Part shown: positions 34,569-46,056 of the stretch, one piece after another
Numbering within the stretch: the stretch's first letter is position 1
Layout of the letters: the number at the start of each line of letters is the position of its first letter
NCBI RefSeq assembly: GCF_014297465.1
Contig: NZ_JACORT010000001.1
Location: forward strand, 868,001 to 932,000
Reading direction: 5' to 3'
DNA from: Ramlibacter cellulosilyticus
GTDB taxonomy: Bacteria > Pseudomonadota > Gammaproteobacteria > Burkholderiales > Burkholderiaceae_C
DNA: 64,000 bases
Program-made: the position numbers and the translations under genes
Notes under the pieces: generated by a model
The model's database searches: none
What the model was told of the DNA's origin: nothing
Seen by the model: only the letters and a program-made list of their open reading frames with translations

Positions 34569-34593
34569 TCTGGCTGTTCTGCCTGCTAAGACC

Positions 34594-35847
34594 ATGGCTG
34601 AAATCAAGAACTACACCCTCAACTTCGGCCCGCAGCACCCGGCAGCGCACGGCGTGCTGCGCCTCGTGCTGGAGCTGGATGGCGAAGTGATCCAGCGGGC
34701 CGACCCGCACATCGGCCTGCTGCATCGCGCGACCGAGAAGCTGGCCGAGACCCGCACCTACATCCAGACGCTCCCGTACATGGACCGCCTGGACTACGTC
34801 TCGATGATGTGCAACGAGCACGCCTACTGCCTCGCGGTGGAGAAGCTCCTGAACATCGAGGTGCCGGAACGCGCCCAGTACATCCGCGTCATGTTCTCCG
34901 AGCTCACGCGCCTGCTGAACCACCTGCTGTGGCTCGGCGCGCACGGCCTCGACTGCGGCGCGATGAACATGCTGATCTACTGCTTCCGCGAGCGGGAGGA
35001 CATCTTCGACATGTACGAAGCGGTCTCCGGCGCGCGCATGCACGCGGCGTACTTCCGCCCGGGCGGCGTCTACCGCGACCTGCCGGACAGCATGCCGCAG
35101 TACAAGGCGAGCAAGGTCCGCAACCAGCGCGAGATCGACCGCATGAACGAGGAGCGCTCCGGTTCGCTCCTCGACTTCATCGAGCGCTTCACGCAGCGCT
35201 TCCCCGGCTACGTCGACGAGTACGAGACGCTGCTGACCGAGAACCGCATCTGGAAGCAGCGCACCGTGGGCATCGGGGTCGTCACGCCCGAGCGCGCGCT
35301 CAACCTGGGCTTCACCGGCCCCATGCTGCGCGGCTCCGGCATCGCGTGGGACCTGCGCAAGACGCAGCCCTACGAGGTCTACGACCGCATGGACTTCGAC
35401 ATCCCGATCGGCAGGACGGGCGACTGCTACGACCGCTACCTGGTCCGCGTGCAGGAGATGCGCGAAGCCAACCGCATCATCCAGCAATGCGTGGCCTGGC
35501 TGCGCGCCAACCCCGGCCCCGTGATCACCGACAACCACAAGGTGGCGCCCCCCGACCGCGAGAGCATGAAGGCCAACATGGAGGAGCTGATCCACCACTT
35601 CAAGCTCTTCTCGGAAGGCATGCGCGTGCCCGAGGGCGAGTCGTACGCGGCCGTCGAGCACCCGAAGGGCGAGTTCGGCATCTACATCGTGAGCGACGGC
35701 GCCAACAAGCCGTACCGCCTGAAGATCCGTCCGCCGGGCTTCCCCCACCTGGCCGCGATGGACGAGATGTCCCGCGGCCACATGATCGCCGACGCCGTCG
35801 CGATCATCGGCACGATGGACATCGTGTTCGGAGAAATCGACAGATGA
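34594..35847 (+). CDS. nuoD: NADH-quinone oxidoreductase subunit D
   Basis: This 417-residue 49-kDa-type subunit lines the quinone pocket. Landmarks are [57 protein letters not shown] and the C-terminal GEIDR end shared with [NiFe] hydrogenases. The start at 34594 fits the family; the longer ORF upstream runs through the repeat. Its stop overlaps the nuoE start by 4 bases. Confidence 0.98.
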   Translation: MAEIKNYTLNFGPQHPAAHGVLRLVLELDGEVIQRADPHIGLLHRATEKLAETRTYIQTLPYMDRLDYVSMMCNEHAYCLAVEKLLNIEVPERAQYIRVMFSELTRLLNHLLWLGAHGLDCGAMNMLIYCFREREDIFDMYEAVSGARMHAAYFRPGGVYRDLPDSMPQYKASKVRNQREIDRMNEERSGSLLDFIERFTQRFPGYVDEYETLLTENRIWKQRTVGIGVVTPERALNLGFTGPMLRGSGIAWDLRKTQPYEVYDRMDFDIPIGRTGDCYDRYLVRVQEMREANRIIQQCVAWLRANPGPVITDNHKVAPPDRESMKANMEELIHHFKLFSEGMRVPEGESYAAVEHPKGEFGIYIVSDGANKPYRLKIRPPGFPHLAAMDEMSRGHMIADAVAIIGTMDIVFGEIDR

Positions 35848-36329
35848 TCAGCGACACCACCCGCGCGCGCTTCGACCGCGAAGTCGCCAAGTACCCGCCG
35901 GACCAGAAGCAGTCCGCCGTGATGGCCTGCCTGGCCATCGTGCAGCAGGAGCAGGGCCACGTCACGCAGGAGGCCGAGCAGGCGATCGCCGAGCACCTGG
36001 GCATGCCCCAGATCGCCGTGCACGAGGTCACGACCTTCTACAACATGTACAACCAGCACCGCGTCGGCAAGTACAAGCTGAACGTGTGCACCAACCTGCC
36101 GTGCCAGCTGCGCGACGGCCAGAAGGCGCTGCAGCACCTGGAGAAGAAGCTGGGCATCGCCATGGGCGAGACCACGCCGGACGGCCTGTTCACGCTGCAG
36201 CAGAGCGAGTGCCTCGGCGCCTGCGCCGACTCGCCGGTCATGCTGGTCAACGACCGCACGATGTGCAGCTTCATGAGCAACGACAAGCTCGACCAGCTGA
36301 TCGACGGCCTCAAGGGAGCCCAGGGATGA
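35844..36329 (+). CDS. nuoE: NADH-quinone oxidoreductase subunit E
   Basis: This 161-residue subunit holds the N1a [2Fe-2S] cluster. Its thioredoxin-like C-terminal half has the four-cysteine pattern CTNLPCQLR and [12 protein letters not shown]. The N-terminal part ([20 protein letters not shown]) is the usual helical bundle. It overlaps both nuoD and nuoF by 4 bases (ATGA). Confidence 0.97.
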   Translation: MISDTTRARFDREVAKYPPDQKQSAVMACLAIVQQEQGHVTQEAEQAIAEHLGMPQIAVHEVTTFYNMYNQHRVGKYKLNVCTNLPCQLRDGQKALQHLEKKLGIAMGETTPDGLFTLQQSECLGACADSPVMLVNDRTMCSFMSNDKLDQLIDGLKGAQG

Positions 36330-37693
36330 ACGCCCAGCAAGTTCTCGCGCAGTTCCAGGCCACGGGCGTCCAGACCTGCTTCCACGACCGCCACATCACC
36401 CCGCAGATCTACGCGGGCCTGGACGGCACCAACTGGCGCCTGAAGGACTACGAGGCGCGCGACGGCTACAAGGCGCTGCGCAAGATCCTCTCCGAGGGCC
36501 TCACGCAGGACCAGGTGATCGCCACCGTCAAGGAAAGCGCGCTGCGCGGCCGCGGCGGCGCCGGCTTCCCCACGGGCCTGAAGTGGAGCTTCATGCCCCG
36601 CCAGTTCCCGGGCCAGAAGTACCTGGTGTGCAACTCCGACGAAGGCGAGCCGGGCACGTGCAAGGACCGCGACATCCTCGCGTACAACCCGCACATCGTC
36701 ATCGAAGGCATGATCATCGCGGCCTACGCGATGGGCATCACCGTGGGCTACAACTACATCCACGGCGAGATCTTCCAGGTGTACGAGCGCTTCGAGGAAG
36801 CGCTGGAAGAAGCCCGTGCCGCGGGTTACCTGGGCAACAACATCCTGGGCTCGAACTTCTCGTTCCAGCTGCACGCGTTCCACGGCTTCGGCGCCTACAT
36901 CTGCGGCGAAGAGACCGCGCTGCTCGAGTCGCTCGAGGGCAAGAAGGGCCAGCCGCGCTTCAAGCCGCCGTTCCCGGCGAGCTTCGGCCTGTACGGCAAG
37001 CCCACCACGATCAACAACACCGAGACCTTCGCGGCGGTGCCCTGGATCATCCGCAACGGCGGCCAGGCCTACCTCGATTGCGGCAAGCCGAACAACGGCG
37101 GCACGAAGATCTTCTCCGTGTCGGGCGACGTGGAGCTGCCCGGCAACTACGAGGTCCCGCTCGGCACGCCTTTCAGCAAGCTGCTGGAGCTGTGCGGCGG
37201 CGTGAAGGGCGGCCGCAAGCTCAAGGCCGTGATCCCCGGCGGTTCCTCCGCCCCGGTGCTGCCCGCGGACATCATGATGCAGTGCACGATGGACTACGAC
37301 TCCATCGCGAAGGCCGGCTCCATGCTGGGCTCCGGCGCCGTCATCGTGATGGACGAGACGCGCGACATGGTGGAAAGCCTGCTGCGCCTGTCCTACTTCT
37401 ACATGCACGAGTCCTGCGGCCAGTGCACGCCCTGCCGCGAAGGCACGGGCTGGATGTGGCGCGTGATCGACCGCATCCAGAACGGCCACGGCAAGCCCAA
37501 CGACCTCGACCTGCTGAACTCGGTCGCCGACAACATCCAGGGCCGCACCATCTGCGCGCTGGGCGACGCGGCGGCCATGCCGGTGCGCGCCATGATCAAG
37601 CACTTCCGCCACGAGTTCGAGGCGAAGATCGCGCGGCCCAACCTGCCCACCTCCGACGACAAGCAGCCCGTTCCGGCTGGCGCGCGAGGCTAA
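36326..37693 (+). CDS. nuoF: NADH-quinone oxidoreductase subunit F
   Basis: This 455-residue subunit binds NADH, FMN and the N3 [4Fe-4S] cluster. The FMN/NADH motifs are present ([50 protein letters not shown]), and the cluster motif is [16 protein letters not shown] with a later cysteine in [12 protein letters not shown]. The start at 36326 overlaps nuoE by 4 bases. Confidence 0.98.
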   Translation: MNAQQVLAQFQATGVQTCFHDRHITPQIYAGLDGTNWRLKDYEARDGYKALRKILSEGLTQDQVIATVKESALRGRGGAGFPTGLKWSFMPRQFPGQKYLVCNSDEGEPGTCKDRDILAYNPHIVIEGMIIAAYAMGITVGYNYIHGEIFQVYERFEEALEEARAAGYLGNNILGSNFSFQLHAFHGFGAYICGEETALLESLEGKKGQPRFKPPFPASFGLYGKPTTINNTETFAAVPWIIRNGGQAYLDCGKPNNGGTKIFSVSGDVELPGNYEVPLGTPFSKLLELCGGVKGGRKLKAVIPGGSSAPVLPADIMMQCTMDYDSIAKAGSMLGSGAVIVMDETRDMVESLLRLSYFYMHESCGQCTPCREGTGWMWRVIDRIQNGHGKPNDLDLLNSVADNIQGRTICALGDAAAMPVRAMIKHFRHEFEAKIARPNLPTSDDKQPVPAGARG

Positions 37694-37699
37694 GACAAC

Positions 37700-39877
37700 A
37701 TGATTGAGATCACCCTCGACGGACAGAAGGTGGAGGTCGCCGAAGGCAGCATGGTGATGCATGCGGCCGAGAAGGCGGGCACCTACATCCCCCACTTCTG
37801 CTACCACAAGAAGCTCTCCATCGCCGCCAACTGCCGCATGTGCCTGGTGGACGTGGAGAAGGCGCCGAAGCCCATGCCGGCCTGCGCCACGCCCGTGACC
37901 AACGGGATGATCGTCCGCACCAAGAGCGACAAGGCGATCAAGGCGCAGCAGTCCGTCATGGAGTTCCTGCTGATCAACCACCCGCTGGATTGCCCCATCT
38001 GCGACCAGGGCGGCGAATGCCAGCTGCAGGACCTGGCCGTCGGCTACGGCGGCTCCGGCTCGCGCTACGAGGAAGAGAAGCGGGTGGTCCTGCACAAGGA
38101 CGTGGGCCCGCTGATCTCCATGGAGGAGATGAGCCGCTGCATCCACTGCACCCGCTGCGTGCGCTTCGGCCAGGAACTGGCCGGCGTGATGGAGCTGGGC
38201 ATGGTCAACCGCGGCGAGCACAGCGAGATCACCACGGTGCTGAACGACACCGTCGATTCCGAAGTGTCCGGCAACATGATCGACCTGTGCCCGGTCGGCG
38301 CGCTCACGAGCAAGCCGTTCCGCTACAGCGCGCGGCCCTGGGAGCTGTCGCGCCGCAAGTCGGTGAGCCCGCACGACTCCACCGGTGCCAACCTGATCGT
38401 CCAGATCAAGAACAACAAGGTGATGCGCGTTCTCCCCTTCGAGAACAACGACGTCAACGAGTGCTGGCTGGCCGACCGCGACCGCTTCTCCTACGAAGCG
38501 CTGAACACGAACGAACGCCTGACCGCGCCCATGCTGAAGCAGGGCGGCCAGTGGAAGACGGTCGACTGGCAGACCGCGCTCGAGTACATCGCGCGCGGCG
38601 TCGGTGACATCAAGCGGGACCACGGTGCGAAGAGCATCGGCGCGCTCGTGAGCCCCCACAGCACGGTGGAAGAACTGTTCCTGGCCCAGAAGCTCGTTCG
38701 CGCGCTGGGCAGCGAGAACGTCGACTACCGCCTGCGCCACGCCGAGTTCCTGCCGTCCGAAGGCGTGCGCTGGCTCGGTACCTCCATCGCGTCGCTGTCG
38801 ACGCTGCAGGGCGCGCTGGTGATCGGCTCCAACCTGCGCAAGGACCATCCGCTGTTCGCGATGCGCGTGCGCGCCGCCGTGCGCACCGGCGCCCGCGTGT
38901 CCGTGATCCACGACCGCGACGAGGACTGGGCGATGACGATGGCCGGCAAGTCCATCGTCCCCGCCGGCCAGTGGGTGCAGGCGCTGGCCGACGTGGCCAC
39001 GGCCATCGCCGGCGAGAAGGGCGGCCAGGCGCCGCTGCAAGGCAACGCCACCGACAACGCCCGGGCGATCGCCGCTTCGCTGCTCGCCGGCGAGCGCAAG
39101 GCCATCCTGCTGGGCAACGCCGCCGCGCACCACCCGACCGCTTCGTCGCTGCTGGCGCTGGCGCAGTGGATCGGCGAGCAGACCGGTGCCACGGTGGGCT
39201 TCCTCACGGAAGCCGCGAACACCGTTGGCGCGCAGCTCGTGAAGGCCATGCCCGGCGAAGGCGGCCTGAACGCCGCGCAGATGCTGGCCGGCGGCCTGAA
39301 GGCGCTGTTCCTGCTGAACACCGAGCCCGAGTTCGACTCCGCCCACGGCGCCGCCGCGCGCAAGCTGGGGCAGGGCGGCGGCATGGTCGTGACGCTCAGC
39401 CCGTTCAAGGCGAACCTGGACATCAGCGACGTGCTGCTGCCCATCGCGCCCTGGACCGAGACGCCCGGTACCTTCGTCAACGCCGAAGGCCGCGTGCAGA
39501 GCTTCCACGCCGTGGTGAAGCCGCTGGGCGAAGCCCGTCCCGCGTGGAAGGTGCTGCGCGTGCTGGGCAACATGCTCGGCCTGCAGGGCTTCGAATACGA
39601 ATCCGCCAACGAGGTGCTCGCCGATGCGCGCGGCGCCGACGGCCAGGACCAGGCCATGGTGCAGGGCAACCTGCTGTCCAACCGCACGGCCAAGGCCGCC
39701 TGGCTGGGCGACACCAACGCCCGCCCGGTCGCCGCTTCGATCTACCAGCTCGATGGCATCGTGCGCCGCGCACCTTCCCTTCAGCTGACCGCCGATGCGA
39801 AGGTCGGCCTGGTTCGCGCCGGCGACGTAGGCTGGGTTCGCGACAGCGACCCCAGCAACCATGGAGTCGCCGCATGA
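37700..39877 (+). CDS. nuoG: NADH-quinone oxidoreductase subunit G
   Basis: This 725-residue iron-sulfur subunit has an N-terminal [2Fe-2S] domain ([20 protein letters not shown]), the His/Cys ligands of N5 ([15 protein letters not shown]), [4Fe-4S] ligands ([27 protein letters not shown]), and a molybdopterin-oxidoreductase-like C-terminal domain without the extra N7 cluster cysteines. The last residues are unusual: codons 710-719 ([10 protein letters not shown]) are one arm of an otherwise intergenic repeat. Its stop overlaps the nuoH start by 4 bases. Confidence 0.97.
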   Translation: MIEITLDGQKVEVAEGSMVMHAAEKAGTYIPHFCYHKKLSIAANCRMCLVDVEKAPKPMPACATPVTNGMIVRTKSDKAIKAQQSVMEFLLINHPLDCPICDQGGECQLQDLAVGYGGSGSRYEEEKRVVLHKDVGPLISMEEMSRCIHCTRCVRFGQELAGVMELGMVNRGEHSEITTVLNDTVDSEVSGNMIDLCPVGALTSKPFRYSARPWELSRRKSVSPHDSTGANLIVQIKNNKVMRVLPFENNDVNECWLADRDRFSYEALNTNERLTAPMLKQGGQWKTVDWQTALEYIARGVGDIKRDHGAKSIGALVSPHSTVEELFLAQKLVRALGSENVDYRLRHAEFLPSEGVRWLGTSIASLSTLQGALVIGSNLRKDHPLFAMRVRAAVRTGARVSVIHDRDEDWAMTMAGKSIVPAGQWVQALADVATAIAGEKGGQAPLQGNATDNARAIAASLLAGERKAILLGNAAAHHPTASSLLALAQWIGEQTGATVGFLTEAANTVGAQLVKAMPGEGGLNAAQMLAGGLKALFLLNTEPEFDSAHGAAARKLGQGGGMVVTLSPFKANLDISDVLLPIAPWTETPGTFVNAEGRVQSFHAVVKPLGEARPAWKVLRVLGNMLGLQGFEYESANEVLADARGADGQDQAMVQGNLLSNRTAKAAWLGDTNARPVAASIYQLDGIVRRAPSLQLTADAKVGLVRAGDVGWVRDSDPSNHGVAA
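39827..39856 (+). repeat. Single arm of the GTAGGCTGGGTT repeat inside nuoG
   Basis: The 30 bases GTAGGCTGGGTT...CGACCCCAGC match the right arm of the intergenic repeats at 7657, 22557 and 27467, here read in frame as [10 protein letters not shown] near the NuoG C-terminus. No complementary left arm stands nearby. Confidence 0.8.
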
Positions 39878-40956
39878 TCGACACCATCTACACCTTCGGC
39901 AACGGCCTCATCGCCGCCCCCTGGTGGACCCAGGCCGGCTGGCCCGTGGTCTGGAACCTGATCAAGATCGTCGTGCTGGTGCTGCCGCTCTTCGGCGCGG
40001 TCGCCTACCTGACGCTGTGGGAACGCAAGGCGATCGGCTTCACGCAGATCCGCCCGGGCCCCAACCGCATCGGCCCCTTCGGCCTGCTCACGCCCATCGC
40101 GGACGCGCTGAAGCTCCTGACCAAGGAGATCATCCTCCCGACGGTCGCGAACAAGGGCCTGTTCCTGCTCGGCCCGATCATGGCCATCATGCCGGCGCTC
40201 GCCGCCTGGGTGGTGATCCCCTTCGGTCCCGAGACGGCGCTGTCCAACATCAACGCCGGCCTGCTGTTCCTGATGGCGATCACCTCGCTCGAGGTGTACG
40301 GCGTCATCATCGCCGGCTGGGCCTCGAACTCGAAGTACGCCTTCCTGGGCGCGCTGCGCGCGTCGGCCCAGATGGTCAGCTACGAGATCGCCATGGGCTT
40401 CTGCTTCGTGGTGGTGCTGATGGTCTCCGGCTCGCTGAACATGACCGAGATCGTGCTGCAGCAGGACCGCGGCTACTTCGCGGACCGCGGCATCAACCTG
40501 CTGTCGTGGAACTGGCTGCCGCTGCTGCCGATCTTCTTCGTCTACTTCATCTCCGGCCTGGCCGAGACGAACCGCCACCCGTTCGACGTGGTGGAAGGCG
40601 AATCGGAGATCGTGGCCGGCCACATGATCGAGTACTCGGGCATGTCCTTCGCCATGTTCTTCCTGGCGGAGTACGCCAACATGTGGCTCGTGTCGATCCT
40701 CGCGGTCGTCATGTTCCTGGGCGGCTGGCTGCCCCCCATCGACGCGCCGCTGCTGAACTGGATCCCGGGCTGGATCTGGCTGGGCATCAAGACCTTCGTG
40801 ATGGTCACGATGTTCCTGTGGATCCGCTCGACGTTTCCGCGCTACCGCTACGACCAGATCATGCGCCTCGGATGGAAGATCTTCATCCCGGTGACGCTCG
40901 TCTGGCTGGTCGTGATCGGCGCGTGGATGCAGACCCCCTACAACGTCTTCAAATAA
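39874..40956 (+). CDS. nuoH: NADH-quinone oxidoreductase subunit H
   Basis: This 360-residue membrane subunit has about eight helices and forms the entry of the quinone channel. Conserved motifs are [22 protein letters not shown] (split here only as landmark: WERKAIGF and [11 protein letters not shown]), [26 protein letters not shown] and [19 protein letters not shown]. It overlaps nuoG by 4 bases and is followed by nuoI after 4 bases. Confidence 0.97.
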   Translation: MIDTIYTFGNGLIAAPWWTQAGWPVVWNLIKIVVLVLPLFGAVAYLTLWERKAIGFTQIRPGPNRIGPFGLLTPIADALKLLTKEIILPTVANKGLFLLGPIMAIMPALAAWVVIPFGPETALSNINAGLLFLMAITSLEVYGVIIAGWASNSKYAFLGALRASAQMVSYEIAMGFCFVVVLMVSGSLNMTEIVLQQDRGYFADRGINLLSWNWLPLLPIFFVYFISGLAETNRHPFDVVEGESEIVAGHMIEYSGMSFAMFFLAEYANMWLVSILAVVMFLGGWLPPIDAPLLNWIPGWIWLGIKTFVMVTMFLWIRSTFPRYRYDQIMRLGWKIFIPVTLVWLVVIGAWMQTPYNVFK

Positions 40957-40960
40957 AGCC

Positions 40961-41476
40961 ATGGCCACCGACACCCTGTCCCGCCCGGGCTTCAACCTGG
41001 GCGACTTCCTCCGCAGCTTCATGCTGGTGGAGCTGTTCAAGGGCCTGCGCATCACGGGCAAGTACTTCTTCGCCCGCAAGATCACCGTGCAGTTCCCGGA
41101 CGAGAAGACGCCGCTGTCGCCGCGCTTCCGCGGCCTGCACGCCCTGCGCCGCTACGAGACCGGCGAGGAGCGCTGCATCGCCTGCAAGCTGTGCGAGGCC
41201 GTGTGCCCCGCGCTCGCGATCACCATCGAGAGCGAGCAGCGCGACGACGGCACCCGCCGCACGACCCGCTACGACATCGACCTGACCAAGTGCATCTTCT
41301 GCGGCTTCTGCGAGGAGAGCTGCCCGGTCGACTCGATCGTCGAGACCCACATCCTCGAGTACCACGGCGAGAAGCGCGGCGACCTGTACTTCACCAAGGA
41401 CATGCTGCTGGCCGTGGGCGACCGCTACGAGGCCGAGATCGCCGCGAACAGGGCGGCCGACGCCAAGTACCGGTAA
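40961..41476 (+). CDS. nuoI: NADH-quinone oxidoreductase subunit I
   Basis: This 171-residue ferredoxin-like subunit carries clusters N6a and N6b. Two complete CxxCxxCxxxCP motifs are seen: [16 protein letters not shown] and [18 protein letters not shown]. The N-terminal helix ([20 protein letters not shown]) anchors it at the membrane. It lies 4 bases after nuoH and 12 before nuoJ. Confidence 0.98.
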   Translation: MATDTLSRPGFNLGDFLRSFMLVELFKGLRITGKYFFARKITVQFPDEKTPLSPRFRGLHALRRYETGEERCIACKLCEAVCPALAITIESEQRDDGTRRTTRYDIDLTKCIFCGFCEESCPVDSIVETHILEYHGEKRGDLYFTKDMLLAVGDRYEAEIAANRAADAKYR

Positions 41477-41488
41477 GCGAGAACAACA

Positions 41489-42154
41489 ATGGACATCCGG
41501 ACCGGTCTCTTCTACCTCTTCTCCGCGGTGCTGCTGTTCGCGGCCTTCCGCGTGATCACCGCGCGCAACCCGGTGTATGCCGCGCTGTTCCTGGTGCTCA
41601 CCTTCTTCCAGGCCGCCGGCATCTGGATGCTGCTGCGCGCCGAGTTCCTCGCGATCTCGCTGGTGCTGGTGTACGTGGGCGCCGTGATGGTGCTGTTCCT
41701 GTTCGTCGTGATGATGCTGGACATCAACGTCGACGCGCTGCGGGCGGGCTTCTGGAAGCACTTCCCCGTCGCCGCGACCGTGGGCGCGCTGATCGCGCTG
41801 GAAATGGCGGCGGTGCTCATGGGCGGTTTCCGTCCGACCGAGGAGCCGCGCGCATTGCCGGCCGCCACGGCGGCAGCGCAGGCGGGCGTCCAGTTCTCCA
41901 ACACCAAGGAGCTGGGCAAGCTGCTGTACTCCGAGTACGTGTACCCGCTGGAGATCGCGGCCGTCATCCTGGTGGTCGCCATCGTGGCCGCCATCGCCCT
42001 GACGCTGCGCCACCGCAAGGACACCAAGGCGATCGACCCGGCGCTGGCCGTGCGCGTGAAGGCGCGCGACCGCCTGCAGATCGTGAAGCTGCCGCCGTCG
42101 CGCCCGGCGCAACCTGAGGCGGCCCCGGCCGCCGCCGCGGAGACGAAGGCATGA
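41489..42154 (+). CDS. nuoJ: NADH-quinone oxidoreductase subunit J
   Basis: This 221-residue membrane subunit has five transmembrane segments. Landmarks are [40 protein letters not shown] (the pi-bulge helix) and [11 protein letters not shown]. The C-terminus ([20 protein letters not shown]) is a low-complexity tail. It overlaps nuoK by 4 bases. Confidence 0.96.
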   Translation: MDIRTGLFYLFSAVLLFAAFRVITARNPVYAALFLVLTFFQAAGIWMLLRAEFLAISLVLVYVGAVMVLFLFVVMMLDINVDALRAGFWKHFPVAATVGALIALEMAAVLMGGFRPTEEPRALPAATAAAQAGVQFSNTKELGKLLYSEYVYPLEIAAVILVVAIVAAIALTLRHRKDTKAIDPALAVRVKARDRLQIVKLPPSRPAQPEAAPAAAAETKA

Positions 42155-42459
42155 TGCTCACCCTCGGACACTTCCTGACCCTGGGCGCGATCCTGTTCGC
42201 GCTGTCGGTCGTCGGCATCTTCCTGAACCGCCGCAACCTGATCGTGCTGCTGATGGCCATCGAGCTGATGCTGCTGGCGGTCAACATGAACTTCGTGGCG
42301 TTCTCCTACTACCTGGGCGACATGCACGGCCAGGTGTTCGTGTTCTTCATCCTGACGGTCGCCGCGGCGGAGTCCGCGATCGGCCTGGCGATCCTCGTTC
42401 TGCTGTTCCGGAACAAAGAGAACATCAACGTCGAAGAACTGAACGCGCTCAAGGGCTGA
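42151..42459 (+). CDS. nuoK: NADH-quinone oxidoreductase subunit K
   Basis: This 102-residue subunit has three transmembrane helices with the two conserved membrane glutamates of the proton path ([20 protein letters not shown] and [14 protein letters not shown]). The ATG at 42151 overlaps the nuoJ stop; a second ATG directly follows and would also serve. Confidence 0.97.
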   Translation: MMLTLGHFLTLGAILFALSVVGIFLNRRNLIVLLMAIELMLLAVNMNFVAFSYYLGDMHGQVFVFFILTVAAAESAIGLAILVLLFRNKENINVEELNALKG

Positions 42460-42484
42460 TGCCCGCAGGGCGGGAAAAGAAACG

Positions 42485-44542
42485 ATGGCTACAGAACTCA
42501 ACGCAGCGACGCTGCTCGCCGTTCCGCTCGCGCCCCTGGCCGGCGCGGTGATCGCGGGCATCTTCGGCACGAAGATGGGCGGCAACCTGATCGGCCGGCG
42601 CCTGTCGCACACGGTCACGATCCTGGGCGTGCTTATCGCCTTCATCCTCTCGGCGATGACGCTCAAGAGCGTCGCCGTCGACGGCGCGCGCTTCAACCAG
42701 ACCATCTACGAATGGATGGTGGTCGGCGGCCTGAAGATGGAGATCGGCTTCCTGGTCGACGGCCTCACCGCCATGATGATGTGCGTGGTGACCTTCGTGT
42801 CGCTGATGGTGCACATCTACACCATCGGCTACATGGAAGAGGACGAGGGCTACGACCGCTTCTTCGCCTACATCTCGCTGTTCACCTTCTCCATGCTGAT
42901 GCTGGTGATGGCGAACAACTTCCTGCAGCTGTTCTTCGGCTGGGAGGCGGTGGGCCTCGTGTCGTACCTGCTGATCGGCTTCTGGTACACCAAGCCCACG
43001 GCGATCTTCGCCAACATGAAGGCCTTCCTGGTCAACCGCGTCGGCGACTTCGGCTTCATCCTGGGCATCGGCCTCATCGCCGCCTACGCCGGCACGCTGA
43101 ACTACGGCGAGACCTTCGCCAAGGCCGGCGAGCTCGGCGCCATGAAGTTCGGCCACGGCACCGACTGGATGATGATCACCGTCATCTGCATCTGCCTGTT
43201 CATCGGCGCGATGGGCAAGAGCGCGCAGTTCCCGCTGCACGTGTGGCTGCCGGACTCCATGGAAGGCCCCACGCCCATCTCCGCGCTGATCCACGCCGCC
43301 ACCATGGTGACGGCCGGCATCTTCATGGTGGCGCGCATGTCGCCGCTGTTCGAGCTGTCCGACACCGCGCTGTCCTTCATCCTGGTGATCGGCGCCATCA
43401 CGGCCCTGTTCATGGGCTTCCTGGGCATCATCCAGAACGACATCAAGCGCGTCGTCGCGTACTCCACGCTGTCCCAGCTCGGGTACATGACCGTGGCGCT
43501 CGGTGCGTCCGCGTACAACGTGGCCGTGTTCCACCTGATGACGCACGCCTTCTTCAAGGCGCTGCTGTTCCTCGCGGCGGGTTCCGTGATCATCGGCATG
43601 CACCACAACCAGGACATCCGCTGGATGGGCAACGTGCGCAAGTACATGCCCATCACCTGGATCACCTCGCTGCTCGGTTCGCTCGCCCTGATCGGCACGC
43701 CGCTGTTCGCGGGCTTCTACTCCAAGGACTCGATCATCGAGGCGGTGCACCTGAGCAAGCTGCCCGGTGCCGGCTTCGCGTACTTCGCGGTCATGGCGGG
43801 CGTGTTCGTCACGGCCTTCTACTCCTTCCGCATGTACTTCCTGGTCTTCCACGGCAAGGAACGCTACGACCAGGCGCCCGCCCACGAGCACGCCGCGGAC
43901 GAGGAGCCGGACCCGCACCACCACCACGACGACCACAGCACCCCGCACGAGTCGCCCTGGGTCGTGACCGCGCCGCTGGTGCTGCTGGCGATCCCCTCGG
44001 TGGTGATCGGCTTCCTGACCATCCAGCCGATGCTGTACGGCGAGTTCTTCAAGGACTCGATCTTCATCGACTTCGCGAAGCACCCGGGCATGGAGGAGAT
44101 GGCGAAGGAATTCCACGGCCCGCTCGCGATGGCGCTGCACGGCCTCATGACGCCCGTGTTCTGGCTGGCGCTCGCCGGCGTGGTGCTGGCCTGGATCTTC
44201 TACATGAAGAAGCCGGAGATCCCGGCGGCGATCCAGAAGCGCTTCCAGCCGGTGTACAAGCTGCTGGACAACAAGTACTACATGGACTGGATCAACGAGA
44301 ACGTGATCGCCCGCGCCGCCCGCGCGCTGGGCCGCGGCCTGTGGAAGGGCGGCGACCAGGGCGTGATCGAGGGTGTCTTCGTCAACGGCAGCGCCCGCGC
44401 CGTGGGCTGGTTCGCCGGCGTGATCCGCTGGGTGCAGTCCGGCTACATCTACCACTACGCCTTCGCCATGCTCGTGGGCATCGTGGTGCTCATGACGTAC
44501 TTCGTCAGCTGGCCGATGATCAGCGACTGGCTGAAGAAGTAA
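42485..44542 (+). CDS. nuoL: NADH-quinone oxidoreductase subunit L
   Basis: This 685-residue antiporter-like proton pump subunit has about 16 membrane helices and the long lateral helix at the C-terminus. Pump motifs are clear: FLQLFFGWEAVGLVSYLLIG, GDFGFILGIG, AQFPLHVWLPDSMEGPTPIS, ALIHAATMVTAGIFMVARM and STLSQLGYM. A histidine-rich loop (HHHHDDHSTPHES) lies near residue 480. nuoM starts 13 bases downstream. Confidence 0.97.
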   Translation: MATELNAATLLAVPLAPLAGAVIAGIFGTKMGGNLIGRRLSHTVTILGVLIAFILSAMTLKSVAVDGARFNQTIYEWMVVGGLKMEIGFLVDGLTAMMMCVVTFVSLMVHIYTIGYMEEDEGYDRFFAYISLFTFSMLMLVMANNFLQLFFGWEAVGLVSYLLIGFWYTKPTAIFANMKAFLVNRVGDFGFILGIGLIAAYAGTLNYGETFAKAGELGAMKFGHGTDWMMITVICICLFIGAMGKSAQFPLHVWLPDSMEGPTPISALIHAATMVTAGIFMVARMSPLFELSDTALSFILVIGAITALFMGFLGIIQNDIKRVVAYSTLSQLGYMTVALGASAYNVAVFHLMTHAFFKALLFLAAGSVIIGMHHNQDIRWMGNVRKYMPITWITSLLGSLALIGTPLFAGFYSKDSIIEAVHLSKLPGAGFAYFAVMAGVFVTAFYSFRMYFLVFHGKERYDQAPAHEHAADEEPDPHHHHDDHSTPHESPWVVTAPLVLLAIPSVVIGFLTIQPMLYGEFFKDSIFIDFAKHPGMEEMAKEFHGPLAMALHGLMTPVFWLALAGVVLAWIFYMKKPEIPAAIQKRFQPVYKLLDNKYYMDWINENVIARAARALGRGLWKGGDQGVIEGVFVNGSARAVGWFAGVIRWVQSGYIYHYAFAMLVGIVVLMTYFVSWPMISDWLKK

Positions 44543-44555
44543 GGGAAGAAGAACA

Positions 44556-46034
44556 ATGCAAGTGGGACTCCTCTCCCTGGCCATCTGGACGCCGATCGTC
44601 TTCGGCGCCATCCTGCTGGCCCTCGGCCGCGACGACCAGGCCCGCATGGTGCGCTGGCTCGCCCTGATCGGCTCCGTCGTCAGCTTCCTCGTGACGCTGC
44701 CGCTGTACTCCCGCTTCAACACGGGAACGGCGGACATGCAGTTCGTCGAGAAGCAGCCGTGGATCCCGGGCTTCAACGTCAACTACCACCTGGGCCTGGA
44801 CGGCATCTCCTTCTGGTTCGTGCTGCTCACCGCCTTCATCACGGTGGTGGTCGTCATCTCCGCCTGGGAGGTGATCACCGAGCGCGTCAACCAGTACATG
44901 GGCGCGTTCCTGATCCTGTCGGGCCTGATGATCGGCGTGTTCTGCGCGCTCGATGCGGTGCTGTTCTACGTGTTCTTCGAGGCGACCCTCATCCCGATGT
45001 ACCTGATCATCGGCATCTGGGGCGGCCCGAACCGCATCTACGCGGCCTTCAAGTTCTTCCTGTACACGCTGCTCGGCTCGCTGCTGATGCTGGTCGCGCT
45101 GGTGTACCTGTACACCAAGTCCGGCGGGTCCTTCGACATCCTCTCCTGGCACAAGCTGCCGCTGTCCTCGCTGGCGCAGACGCTGCTCTTCTTCGGCTTC
45201 TTCGCGGCCTTCGCGGTGAAGGTGCCGATGTTCCCGGTGCACACCTGGCTGCCCGACGTGCACGTGGAAGCGCCCACCGGCGGCTCCGCGGTGCTGGCCG
45301 CGATCATGCTGAAGCTGGGCGCCTACGGCTTCCTGCGCTTCTCCATGCCGATCGCGCCGGACGCCTCGCGCGAGTGGGCCTGGCTGATCATCGCGCTGTC
45401 GCTGATCGCCGTGATCTACGTGGGCCTGGTCGCCATGGTGCAGCAGGACATGAAGAAGCTGGTGGCCTATTCGTCCGTGGCCCACATGGGCTTCGTGACG
45501 CTCGGCTTCTTCATCTTCGAACCGCTCGGCGTGGCCGGCGGCCTCGTGCAGATGATCGCCCACGGCTTCGTCTCCGGCGCCATGTTCCTGTGCATCGGCG
45601 TGCTGTACGACCGCGTGCATTCGCGCCAGATCGCGGACTACGGCGGCGTGGTGAACACCATGCCCACCTTCGCGGCCTTCGCGATCCTGTTCGCCATGGC
45701 CAACTGCGGCCTGCCGGCCACCGCCGGTTTCGTGGGCGAGTGGATGGTGATCCTGGGCGCGGTGAAGTACCACTTCACGCTGGGCCTGCTGGCTGCCACC
45801 GCGCTCGTCTTCGGCGCCGCCTACACCCTGTGGATGGTCAAGCGCGTGTACCTGGGCCCGGTGGCCAACGACAACGTGCGCGCGCTCACGGACATCAACG
45901 CCCGCGAGTTCACGATGCTGTCCATCCTGGCCATCGCCGTGCTGTACATGGGCATCCACCCCAAGCCTTTCACCGACGTCATGAACGCCTCGGTGGACAA
46001 CTTCCTGAAGCACGTCGCCGTGTCCAAGCTGTGA
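44556..46034 (+). CDS. nuoM: NADH-quinone oxidoreductase subunit M
   Basis: This 492-residue antiporter-like subunit has 14 predicted membrane helices. Landmarks are [60 protein letters not shown] and [17 protein letters not shown]. Key Lys/Glu/His residues of the proton path are in these motifs. nuoN follows after 22 bases. Confidence 0.97.
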   Translation: MQVGLLSLAIWTPIVFGAILLALGRDDQARMVRWLALIGSVVSFLVTLPLYSRFNTGTADMQFVEKQPWIPGFNVNYHLGLDGISFWFVLLTAFITVVVVISAWEVITERVNQYMGAFLILSGLMIGVFCALDAVLFYVFFEATLIPMYLIIGIWGGPNRIYAAFKFFLYTLLGSLLMLVALVYLYTKSGGSFDILSWHKLPLSSLAQTLLFFGFFAAFAVKVPMFPVHTWLPDVHVEAPTGGSAVLAAIMLKLGAYGFLRFSMPIAPDASREWAWLIIALSLIAVIYVGLVAMVQQDMKKLVAYSSVAHMGFVTLGFFIFEPLGVAGGLVQMIAHGFVSGAMFLCIGVLYDRVHSRQIADYGGVVNTMPTFAAFAILFAMANCGLPATAGFVGEWMVILGAVKYHFTLGLLAATALVFGAAYTLWMVKRVYLGPVANDNVRALTDINAREFTMLSILAIAVLYMGIHPKPFTDVMNASVDNFLKHVAVSKL

Positions 46035-46056
46035 CGGTGCACGGGAGAAACGAACG

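Noticed and set aside
36038..39862. A 1274-codon open frame on the minus strand across nuoF and nuoG
   Set aside because: It is antisense to two clear nuo genes, has a low-complexity Val/His/Ala/Gln-rich composition and no family motif. Long antisense frames are expected at this GC content. The same reasoning removes the minus-strand frames at 28032-31472, 42449-44782 and 33670-35781.
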